Source: Clostridiales bacterium 38_11
GTDB lineage: Bacteria > Bacillota > Clostridia > Tissierellales > Dethiosulfatibacteraceae
Direction of reading: 5' to 3'
Assembly (NCBI GenBank): GCA_001509345.1
Contig: LGGM01000003.1
Location: forward strand, 1-41,697
DNA: 41,697 nt
The position numbers and the translations under genes were made by a program. Below, one piece after another: positions 29,924 through 38,339 of the stretch. Under the pieces are notes generated by a model. That model ran no database searches and was not told the origin of the DNA. It was given only the letters and a program-made list of their open reading frames with translations. Numbering within the stretch: the stretch's first letter is position 1; every line of letters starts with the position of its first letter.

Positions 29924-30735
29924 TTGGGGATAAAACAGATTGTGAAAAAGTATATGTGATTAAGTTGGGGGGGGCTATACTGGAGTGCGGTGAATCCTTG
30001 AAGTCTTTTGCAGAACAGATTCATAAACTACACGCATCAAAAATAGCTGTCATCATTATACATGGCGGCGGCAATGACATCAATCAAATGTTAAAACGTC
30101 AAGGCATTGAACCCAGATTTGATAAGGGTCTTAGAATTACTGATTCGCAAACGATAGAAGTGGTGGAAATGGTTCTTTCCGGGAAAAACAACAAGAGAAT
30201 TGTCTCGGAGCTGCAACTTAGAAAACTGAATGCAGTTGGAATAAGTGGAAAGGATCATAACTTGATACTATGTAAAAAACAAGCTTCTGATGGTCTGGAT
30301 TTGGGTTTTGTGGGAGAAATCACAGATATTGATCAGACAATCATTCGATTGTTGATTAGCAACAATATAATCCCGGTAATCTCTCCAATAGGGACAGATA
30401 AGATTGGTCTGACTTATAATATCAATGCCGATGCGGCTGCATCTGCAATAGCTTCATCACTTGAAGCACAGAGGTTGATTTACATGACGGATGTCGATGG
30501 TGTTTATATGAATTTTAAAGATAAGAATAGTGTAATTCCCAAAATAACACCTGAATACGGTAATTCTCTTATAAATGACGGTATTGTTTCAGAAGGCATG
30601 ATCCCAAAGGTTAAGAATTGCATCGAAGCGCTATACTCAGGCATAGATAGTGTTCATATTATCAATGGCAAGACCAGGAATGTTTTAGAAAAAATTGAAA
30701 TGAACGTCCAAGTTGGAACGACCTTTTACAGATAA
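29920..30735 (+). CDS. argB: Acetylglutamate kinase
   Basis: VIKLGGAILE, IIHGGGNDINQML, NINADAAASAIASSL, GMIPKVKNCIEAL; ATGA overlap with argJ. Confidence 0.95.
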   Translation: MIGDKTDCEKVYVIKLGGAILECGESLKSFAEQIHKLHASKIAVIIIHGGGNDINQMLKRQGIEPRFDKGLRITDSQTIEVVEMVLSGKNNKRIVSELQLRKLNAVGISGKDHNLILCKKQASDGLDLGFVGEITDIDQTIIRLLISNNIIPVISPIGTDKIGLTYNINADAAASAIASSLEAQRLIYMTDVDGVYMNFKDKNSVIPKITPEYGNSLINDGIVSEGMIPKVKNCIEALYSGIDSVHIINGKTRNVLEKIEMNVQVGTTFYR

Positions 30736-30957
30736 ACACTCCAAATCAACTAATTTAGAATGTTTTTGATTTAGCCTGGTATAATATCTATCCTTGAAAA
30801 GTCAACTCTATAGGTACTCCTTAGATACGAATTTAGAGGTGAAAGGCATCAACAATTGAATTATCCGCGCAAAATACTTTTGTGACGCCTGATTCACATT
30901 TTGTTCTATCTTTTTTAAATCAATCATTATCTTTGGGTACATGGGTTTCTCTTTTTA

Positions 30958-32334
30958 TCATATTTTTGTATTTATTCTCATTGATTTCGCCATCAACTTA
31001 AATGCGACCTCTGGGTATTCCTTTGACATGGCACCCAATGACGCCATAATATAGTCATTATCAATCAGTATCTCAGCTTCTGCGGTGGGAAACATTTCAC
31101 TGCCTTTAACATTGGCAATTACCTTCTTAATGATTTCCGTTCTTTGTGGTAGCCTCGTTAGCGCACCCCCTGTTCCGACTATATACTTAATCTTTGTCAG
31201 GTCTTTGCCTTCAGCCACTTTTTTCCTACCAGCCGTCGAATAAAGATCCCGGAACTTGCCTGCATGTCTCTGTAGTGATAAAGAAACAGCTTTTTCAGTC
31301 AGTAATTCGACAAATCTAATCTGTAGATTGCTTGTTGGAATCGGTGGGTGATCTAAGATTAAACAATCGACTGCTTCAACCGTTATCTTAAGACTTTTTG
31401 AAATTTCTTCAATACCAATCAAATCAACAATATTTTTCATATTGATGTAGACACCCAAATCACCTTCAACCGTCCTTTTCGATTTAGGCTCAGGATTGAT
31501 TAGAATTCTTTCTATTTCCTCAGAGCCTTCAGTTACAGAATGCACATCAGTTGTAGCCCCCCCGACGTCAAAAGTTACTACATCTCCTATTCTGTCATAG
31601 AGCAACTGACAGGCAATCATCACGGCTCCCGGTGTGGGTACGATACTTCCGTTTACCATATCCCTTACGTGTTCCATTCCTGGAGCATGTATGATATGCT
31701 TCTCAAATACATCTTGTATAACACTTCTTGTCGGTTCAATATTCAACTGATCTATTTTGGGATATACATTTTCAACAATCCACAATTCGATTTTTTTACC
31801 TTCAAAAATTTCTCTTATTTCATCCTGGTTTTCAATGTTCCCAGCATAAATCACAGGAATGTCAAGTGCTAACCCAGCTATGATTTTTGCATTATAAATA
31901 GCAGTATCTCTTTCCCCGTAATCTACACCGCCTGCTAATAATATAATATTTGGATTAATTGACTTGATTTTATTCACATCTGTCCTTCTTAGTCTGCCAG
32001 CGGTTACCATGTGAATGTTTGCACCAGCCCCTAGTGCCGCTTCCTTTGCGGCTCTCACTGTCATGTCATAAACCAGACCATGAACAGTCATTTTCAGTCC
32101 ACCTGCAGCTGAACTAGTTGCCAAAAAGCGATCATATGTGATTTCTGGGATTTTCAGCTTTGTTTTGAGATCATCGAATGCTTGGTTTAATCCAATGATA
32201 ACATCCCCCTCTAAAACACTGGTAGGCGCTTGGCCCTGACCCATGAAACATGGGTCAGGACCGTCTATTTCATTAAAAGCGTTGATAACAGTAGTTGTAC
32301 TTCCTATTTCTGCTACCAATACATCAATTCTCAT
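30958..32334 (-). CDS. GlmL/MutL-family ASKHA protein, putative ornithine aminomutase reactivase
   Basis: VLVAEIGSTTTVINAF, VVTFDVGGATTDVHSV, YIVGTGGALTRL; 4-bp overlap with oraE. Confidence 0.85.
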   Translation of the reverse strand: MRIDVLVAEIGSTTTVINAFNEIDGPDPCFMGQGQAPTSVLEGDVIIGLNQAFDDLKTKLKIPEITYDRFLATSSAAGGLKMTVHGLVYDMTVRAAKEAALGAGANIHMVTAGRLRRTDVNKIKSINPNIILLAGGVDYGERDTAIYNAKIIAGLALDIPVIYAGNIENQDEIREIFEGKKIELWIVENVYPKIDQLNIEPTRSVIQDVFEKHIIHAPGMEHVRDMVNGSIVPTPGAVMIACQLLYDRIGDVVTFDVGGATTDVHSVTEGSEEIERILINPEPKSKRTVEGDLGVYINMKNIVDLIGIEEISKSLKITVEAVDCLILDHPPIPTSNLQIRFVELLTEKAVSLSLQRHAGKFRDLYSTAGRKKVAEGKDLTKIKYIVGTGGALTRLPQRTEIIKKVIANVKGSEMFPTAEAEILIDNDYIMASLGAMSKEYPEVAFKLMAKSMRINTKI

Positions 32335-34541
32335 TTCTGCATATCCTTTCTCTTCTTTACAAGAAACGTTGCTACATGAATACCTTTAGAGCCTTTACCA
32401 AATCCTGCATCAACGCCGCTTTGCACCGCTATCTCCGGAGTGACCTGAGTTCCCCCGGTGATAATGATGATTTTGTCCCTGATACCTTTTTCAACGCAAA
32501 GTTCGTGGATTCTTTTCATATTTTTGTAATGAATATCGTCATGGCTGATAATTGTAGAAGCCATGATGGCATCTGCCTTCAATTCGATAGCCGCATCCAC
32601 CAGTTTTTCAAGAGGACATGACGTCCCAAGATACTCGACCTCTATTCCAAATTTTTCTATACCACCATGCTTGATATCAATTACTTCTCTTAACCCTACA
32701 GAATGCTCGTCTTGGCCAACTGTTGCAGCGACAACCTTCATCGGATTTCTTTCGATTTCATCCCATAGCTCCTCAAAACTGAGTATTTCAGGCTCATCCG
32801 GTATTTCCAATGTTGATATGTCCAGATCAAAATCAAGCTTCCCTTTAACCTGAACCCTTACACCTTCAGACGGATGGAGAACTTCTACGTGTATTGCCTC
32901 CGGATCTCTCAAGTTCATCTTTTTGGCAAATTCAATTGCAGCGAATTCTGCGATTCTTTTTGATGTTGGAAGACATAGTTCAACAACTACAGTACCATCA
33001 GCAAGCCATTCCATTTCAGGTTTAATCATGTTGGTGTTTCTGTATTTTTCTGATTCTGCCATTCTGACATTCACATTGTCATTCTCATCCAGCTCATCAA
33101 TGAAAACAATCTTATCTGGATCTTCTAATGTGCACCCGCCAATCAGTGAAGCCGGATTATCTATGGCATCCTTATCGTATTGTGCTACGTTATTATAACC
33201 GAAGTGTGCTGTAACTGGCGCAAAATAATCATCATCTCTTTTATAAACTGTATTTGCCCCAATGCCATCATGAATTTTTCTGCCAATTCCGTCGCCGTTT
33301 CTTTCGGGATACATGCCTGAATCAACAAAAAATCCTTTTTCAACAGCCTCGAAATAACCACCAACTTCTAGGAGCTCCTCAAAGTATAGTATGGATCTTT
33401 CTTTCAATTCTCTAACTTTCTCAGGTAAAAACCCTTCCGTCTTAAGCTCTATCATCTCCATCAATCCGTCGAGACCGATTAACGTCTGACTGGCCGTGTC
33501 GCATGCTTCTATGTTATACATATGCCAAGGCACATTTCTGCCCTCATCCGGTGTAATGGTTGATTGAATATCCGCTCTGGTCATTTTTGATATCAGCATA
33601 TTCATGACATGTGTTACTGTTGCTTCTCTAGATGAAGAAGTGATATATTTTGTGTTCTGCTGTGCTCTCATCTTATACTCTGTAAACAAGTCACGTAAGG
33701 CAACTGCGTAGGGCAAATCATATTTAGTACAAGGTACTGGTGCCGCTGAAGGAGGAACTGTCGACAACGCAATATTCTCCTTCTTCATACCCGCTTTAAA
33801 GGAATAGATCGAATTAATCGCATGTTGAACCATCAACTCAGGCATTACCTTCCATGCATCTCTAGCAGTTGCATTTGCATTATGTGCACCGTCTATCTGA
33901 GCCATATCAACGTGTGCCATGATTTTTTTCGATTCTGCCGCATCCACGAAAGATCTGACCATGTTGATATTTCTATACAAAACATTGTATTGAGGATCCT
34001 GATGAGCGCCATTCACACCCTCTTCTGCGAACATGACAGCTATTTCAGGTCCTGCAACGCCCGATACATACGAATGGTAATTGATAGGTCTTCCAACCTC
34101 ATCTTCAATAAAATCCAAAGCCTTTCTTTGTGCTCTGACCTGTTTTCTGGATATTGGAATGCCGCCAATACCTTGAGGCGATCCTTCAATCAACCCATCA
34201 TAATGTGACTGACCTGCGGTTCTGATAACCATGATATGATCAGCGCCATGCCATGCCGCCATTCTCATCCTTCGTATATCATCCTCAAATCTACCGGATG
34301 CTATTTCAGTTGTTATTGTTTCCTGGGGTTGAGGATTCAAATTGTCAAAGTATTGTACGGCGGCAGGTATGCCTATAGAATTCTTCAATGGTTCAGAACA
34401 ATCAGAATACTGATGTCCTCCCATCACTAAATTATCTATCTTTTTTCTCCAAACCCATCCTTTTCTTTTAGGTCTGTAATTTTCCAGGTCTTTTAGAATA
34501 TCATGCATATCCAATTTTTCATTAGGATTGTATTGTTTCAT
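32331..34541 (-). CDS. oraE: D-ornithine 4,5-aminomutase large subunit (B12/PLP)
   Basis: GADHIMVIRTAGQSHYDGLIEGSPQGIGG; C-terminal cobalamin-binding GQDEHSVGLREVID; cluster context; start at MKQYNPNEKLD after AGGAGG. Confidence 0.93.
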   Translation of the reverse strand: MKQYNPNEKLDMHDILKDLENYRPKRKGWVWRKKIDNLVMGGHQYSDCSEPLKNSIGIPAAVQYFDNLNPQPQETITTEIASGRFEDDIRRMRMAAWHGADHIMVIRTAGQSHYDGLIEGSPQGIGGIPISRKQVRAQRKALDFIEDEVGRPINYHSYVSGVAGPEIAVMFAEEGVNGAHQDPQYNVLYRNINMVRSFVDAAESKKIMAHVDMAQIDGAHNANATARDAWKVMPELMVQHAINSIYSFKAGMKKENIALSTVPPSAAPVPCTKYDLPYAVALRDLFTEYKMRAQQNTKYITSSSREATVTHVMNMLISKMTRADIQSTITPDEGRNVPWHMYNIEACDTASQTLIGLDGLMEMIELKTEGFLPEKVRELKERSILYFEELLEVGGYFEAVEKGFFVDSGMYPERNGDGIGRKIHDGIGANTVYKRDDDYFAPVTAHFGYNNVAQYDKDAIDNPASLIGGCTLEDPDKIVFIDELDENDNVNVRMAESEKYRNTNMIKPEMEWLADGTVVVELCLPTSKRIAEFAAIEFAKKMNLRDPEAIHVEVLHPSEGVRVQVKGKLDFDLDISTLEIPDEPEILSFEELWDEIERNPMKVVAATVGQDEHSVGLREVIDIKHGGIEKFGIEVEYLGTSCPLEKLVDAAIELKADAIMASTIISHDDIHYKNMKRIHELCVEKGIRDKIIIITGGTQVTPEIAVQSGVDAGFGKGSKGIHVATFLVKKRKDMQK

Positions 34542-34917
34542 TATGGTTGCCTCCTTTGAAAATAGATAAGGCATCTTCCCAGTGCATTCCTTCAATCATC
34601 TGAAGACCTACTTCTCTGATAGAGATGTTTTTTTCTTTAGATATTCTGTAAACGATATGTCCGACACCTTTTCCTATCAATCCCCTATCGATAGCCCCTT
34701 CGACCAACGGTTTCGCTTCAATGCTTGAAAATCCCATTCTTAGAAGAACAGATCTTTCAATCGAAGGACTGGTATGAGTTCTTGCCATTTCCAAAAGCGG
34801 ATCTACTGTTTTTTCTGCCAATTCCCAAAATTTTTGTTTTAATTCCTCATTGGTTAAACCAGCCAGATGCTGTCTTCTGGTTTCAAAATCATCTTCTCTT
34901 TTTAAATAGCCTTTCAT
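34522..34917 (-). CDS. oraS: D-ornithine 4,5-aminomutase small subunit
   Basis: ARTHTSPSIERSVLLRMGFSSIEAKPLV; directly upstream of oraE. Confidence 0.92.
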   Translation of the reverse strand: MKGYLKREDDFETRRQHLAGLTNEELKQKFWELAEKTVDPLLEMARTHTSPSIERSVLLRMGFSSIEAKPLVEGAIDRGLIGKGVGHIVYRISKEKNISIREVGLQMIEGMHWEDALSIFKGGNHNETIQS

Positions 34918-34922
34918 TTTAT

Positions 34923-36341
34923 CTATATCCTTTCGATAACTGATTTGACAAACTCAATACTGGTTTTGGAATCTGCTGCCATAAAGACCAGATCGTCATC
35001 TGTCGGATGTTTGATGCCTGTGTTTTCGATACAATTCCTCACGTATGATTCTCTTAGATCCAACATATCCAAATCAACAGCCTTAATCAATCCCGGATGA
35101 TGCGGCAATATGATATTGTTGCCGGGTATCTCTTCTTTTGGATTGCCTGCTAATATGTCTATACCATTCTCCCTGGCAAATGTCATCTGTGGTTGTATGT
35201 GTTTGCCCGCGCCGGTGTATTCCGTTTCCTGAACGACCAGAATCTGATCTCTATCCATTGCCTGTGCGATGGAGAAGGCAGCTGCCAAAGAGGTGTTCCC
35301 AGCAGGTCCGCGTTCCAAGCCTTCCAGTTGTGCCAACATCTCCGTCGTGTAAAAGACCTCGCCCTGGTTGACTGTTACGTATCTGTCCATATATCTCAAC
35401 GGTCTTCCCGCGGATCTCGGAACATCCGAGCGATCCGGCCATGTTGTGAATGGCATGCCAAATCCTGTATGACCTGTGGTGAATGACTTCTTGTTGAACT
35501 GACTGTCGCTGGCCATGTGCAACCCTTTCAGATTGACACTGGCCGCTATGATTTGTACATTTGCCGCGCCGTATTTTATCAGTCCTCTGGCTGTACCTGT
35601 CAGATTGCCACCGCCAGCATTTGTCGCTATGACGGCATCAGGAAGTCTTCCCTCTCTTTTCATCATCTGATCTGCCAATTCATAACCCAGTGTTTCCACT
35701 CCTGCTATTCCAAAAGGCGTGTATAGTGAGGCATTGAAGTAACCCGTATCTTCCAACAGCATCAGGAAATAATAGAAAAGCTCCGGCCCGACAGAGAGCT
35801 GAACAACCTCCGCTCCGTACGCCTCGCATTTTCTGGCTTTCTCAACGATTTCAGGCTGCCCTTTTCCTTTTGAATCATAGCATTCCTGAACGATGATGCA
35901 ATTCAATCCCCTGATACATGCCTGGCTGGCAACCGCCGCGCCATAGTTGCCGCTTGTGGCCGCAATGACACCTTTGTATCCCAGCCTCTTAGCATGGTAA
36001 ACACTGATAGCCGATCGCCTGGCCTTAAAACTTCCTGATGGATTTGACGCCTCATCTTTTAGAAAAATTCTGGCACCCTTTCCCGGTCCTGCATATTTCC
36101 TAGCCAAAGTTGTAATATTTTTAAGCTCCAGCAAGGGTGTATTCCCTACTCCAGCCTCACTCTGAATTTTGATCATCTCTTCTAAAGAATAGCCGGTTTC
36201 TCGCATCATTCTTTCATAGTCAAAAGCTATGCCACCGGATTCAAAATCCTGATAATCAATGCCTACGGATGCTTTCATAATCTCTGATTTTCTAGCCATA
36301 ACCGCGTTATAACTGTTAACTCTTGTCATCAGATTCACCAT
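34923..36341 (-). CDS. ortB: 2-amino-4-oxopentanoate thiolase, beta subunit
   Basis: PLP fold type II: FLKDEASNPSGSFKARRSAISVYHAKRLG; cluster context. Confidence 0.9.
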   Translation of the reverse strand: MVNLMTRVNSYNAVMARKSEIMKASVGIDYQDFESGGIAFDYERMMRETGYSLEEMIKIQSEAGVGNTPLLELKNITTLARKYAGPGKGARIFLKDEASNPSGSFKARRSAISVYHAKRLGYKGVIAATSGNYGAAVASQACIRGLNCIIVQECYDSKGKGQPEIVEKARKCEAYGAEVVQLSVGPELFYYFLMLLEDTGYFNASLYTPFGIAGVETLGYELADQMMKREGRLPDAVIATNAGGGNLTGTARGLIKYGAANVQIIAASVNLKGLHMASDSQFNKKSFTTGHTGFGMPFTTWPDRSDVPRSAGRPLRYMDRYVTVNQGEVFYTTEMLAQLEGLERGPAGNTSLAAAFSIAQAMDRDQILVVQETEYTGAGKHIQPQMTFARENGIDILAGNPKEEIPGNNIILPHHPGLIKAVDLDMLDLRESYVRNCIENTGIKHPTDDDLVFMAADSKTSIEFVKSVIERI

Positions 36342-36636
36342 CTTTCAACATTCCCTTAACCTGTCTTCCAATGTACAACAGCTCCGGCACACATTTGCCG
36401 TAATTATGGTCATAAGAAGGATTTATTGCTATCAATTTCCCACTTATTTTTCTGCCAATATAGGTCTCGACAGTAACCTCTTCACCTATTTCAGCTGTAT
36501 CGTTAATTAAAAAGCCTTTGTCCCACAATTCCATCGGTACTTTGCTGGTGTCCTCGGGAACCTGTGGCGCTCGTTGATTAGGTGTCAGAATAACTTTGTA
36601 GATTCTGACCCAATCTCCTTTTTTTGCTTTCATCAT
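36316..36636 (-). CDS. ortA: 2-amino-4-oxopentanoate thiolase, alpha subunit
   Basis: 106 aa; KKGDWVRIYKVILTPNQRAPQVPEDT...PSYDHNYGKCVPELLYIG; overlaps ortB start. Confidence 0.9.
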   Translation of the reverse strand: MMKAKKGDWVRIYKVILTPNQRAPQVPEDTSKVPMELWDKGFLINDTAEIGEEVTVETYIGRKISGKLIAINPSYDHNYGKCVPELLYIGRQVKGMLKDGESDDKS

Positions 36637-36654
36637 TGCCTCCTTCTTACTTAG

Positions 36655-37707
36655 TTATCGGACAAAATCCCTAAAATCTCCCATTATTGCTCTCGGTACC
36701 GGTAAGTCTATCATTGTTTTTAACCCAGGAGCTGCATTGATGATATGAGGAATCATATTAACACACATTGCAATTGTTCCCAATCCACCATCAATCTCAG
36801 GCTTTATGGACATGTTCACTTCAGGCGTTCCTTTAATTGTAATATAATCACCTGTCTGGGTTCCGCCCATTTCAGGCTCGATCTGCTGAGGATGCTTCAT
36901 GTCAATCTTCATTTCGCCATTCACATAACCCTGCCCTCTCATGTTGACGCCTGTTACATTACCGGCTTTTGCAAATCCATATTTTGATTTTCTATCGACA
37001 GTTGTCATTATGGGATCCATTTGCTGTTCAAATTTATCGACTTTCCAACCGATTGCATCGGCTATCATATGCACAGATTCTGGAAATCCCACGTGTCCTG
37101 ATAAAGTGTCATTTTTGACACTTGCTAAAAACTCTTCTTTTGTGATGCCTATGCCTTGCTCTTCCATTACTTTTGGACCGAATGGTGACAAGCTGTTTAC
37201 CCTCTTACACTCTATGGATTGCACATCTGTCATACACCCGGTTAAGCATACTGCCAGCAAATCCATAATAAGACCGGGGTTGATTCCGGTTCCTAAAACC
37301 GACACGCCATTCTCTTTTGCTAATTTGTCTATCTTTTCTGAAAGCTCTGGTTCCTGAGCCCAAGGATAAGCCATTTCTTCTGCGCTTGATACGACATTTA
37401 TTTTTTTCTCAAGACAGAACTTGATTTTGTCAAAGGCCTCTCTGGTAAAAGAATCGGTACACAAAACAACCACATCTGCCGCTTTTTCCGTAATGATGTC
37501 CTCATAAGAACCCAATAGCACGTCTTTTCTATCTCCTATTTCGTTATTCAAATAGTCATACATACTTGTACCTATTTTACTACCCCTTCCAACGACACCT
37601 ACAATATCGACACCTTTTTTGCTTAGCAGCATATCAGCTATTCCTGATCCCATGGCTCCCAGTCCCCATATAATAACCTTTACATTTTCTTTCATGTTAT
37701 CCTCCAA
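36655..37707 (-). CDS. ord: 2,4-diaminopentanoate dehydrogenase
   Basis: Rossmann N-terminus VIIWGLGAMGSGIADMLL; DapB-like ORF leading the ornithine operon. Confidence 0.88.
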   Translation of the reverse strand: MEDNMKENVKVIIWGLGAMGSGIADMLLSKKGVDIVGVVGRGSKIGTSMYDYLNNEIGDRKDVLLGSYEDIITEKAADVVVLCTDSFTREAFDKIKFCLEKKINVVSSAEEMAYPWAQEPELSEKIDKLAKENGVSVLGTGINPGLIMDLLAVCLTGCMTDVQSIECKRVNSLSPFGPKVMEEQGIGITKEEFLASVKNDTLSGHVGFPESVHMIADAIGWKVDKFEQQMDPIMTTVDRKSKYGFAKAGNVTGVNMRGQGYVNGEMKIDMKHPQQIEPEMGGTQTGDYITIKGTPEVNMSIKPEIDGGLGTIAMCVNMIPHIINAAPGLKTMIDLPVPRAIMGDFRDFVR

Positions 37708-37785
37708 ATTTTATTTGATAAATCTCAATAATCACCCATGATAGCTTTTGATACAGGTAAATACATTAATGATACAACAATAAGA

Positions 37786-37801
37786 TGCATAAACCATGCC
37801 A
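37786..37801 (-). promoter_or_regulatory. Predicted sigma-54 (-24/-12) promoter of the ord operon
   Basis: Minus strand TGGCATGGTTTATGCA; GG-N10-GC spacing exact versus TGGCACGNNNNTTGCA. Confidence 0.8.
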
Positions 37802-37890
37802 ACCTTATAAATTATATGTCTTTCTAGACCTATTCATTCTAGACGCTCCCAAACAGTCAATTCTGAAAGCGTTTTCTCTATGTGAAAATT

Positions 37891-37906
37891 AGCAAAATAT
37901 TTTGCT
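37891..37906. promoter_or_regulatory. Predicted upstream activator site, palindrome AGCAAAATATTTTGCT
   Basis: Perfect 16-bp palindrome ~85-105 bp upstream of the sigma-54 promoter; 14-bp core repeated at 39773-39786. Confidence 0.75.
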
Positions 37907-37942
37907 TTTTAATGCGCCACTTTTTTTGCTCTTCCTAAATTC

Positions 37943-37971
37943 TTGACACTAATACAAATAGGATTTATGAT
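37943..37971 (+). promoter_or_regulatory. Predicted sigma-A promoter of dgkA
   Basis: TTGACA (37943-37948) N17 TATGAT (37966-37971). Confidence 0.75.
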
Positions 37972-37991
37972 TATAAAGTGAGGTGTTTGCC

Positions 37992-38339
37992 ATGAATAAA
38001 ATCATTAATTCTTTCATTTACGCTGCAAGAGGTATCTCATACGTTTACAAAACTCAGAGAAATTTTCGAATACAGATAATAATGATGATTGTTGCTACTG
38101 TCATCGGATTATTGTTGAACATTTCAGCTATCCACTGGGCCATTCTTTTTATGATTTCATGTCTGGTATTAACTTTGGAAATCGTAAACACGGCCATTGA
38201 AACCATTATAGACATGATTACCGACGAGTATCATGTGAATGCTGAAAAAGCAAAAGACGCGGCAGCTGGAGCAGTGCTGATAGCGTCATTTTTTGCTGTG
38301 GTGATAGGATTCATTATATTCCTATCTTATATTTTCTAA
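37992..38339 (+). CDS. dgkA: Diacylglycerol kinase (undecaprenol/DAG kinase family)
   Basis: EIVNTAIETIIDMITDEYHVNAEKAKDAAAGAVLIAS; three TM helices. Confidence 0.93.
   Translation: MNKIINSFIYAARGISYVYKTQRNFRIQIIMMIVATVIGLLLNISAIHWAILFMISCLVLTLEIVNTAIETIIDMITDEYHVNAEKAKDAAAGAVLIASFFAVVIGFIIFLSYIF

Noticed and set aside
30868-30883. gcgcaaaatacttttgtg as an activator site near the end of argB
   Set aside because: Imperfect with an extra base between the half-sites, and not near a -24/-12 promoter.
33822-34208. 128-aa Cys/His-rich plus-strand ORF inside oraE
   Set aside because: Entirely antisense to oraE; the composition looks like reverse-complement translation, with no independent support.
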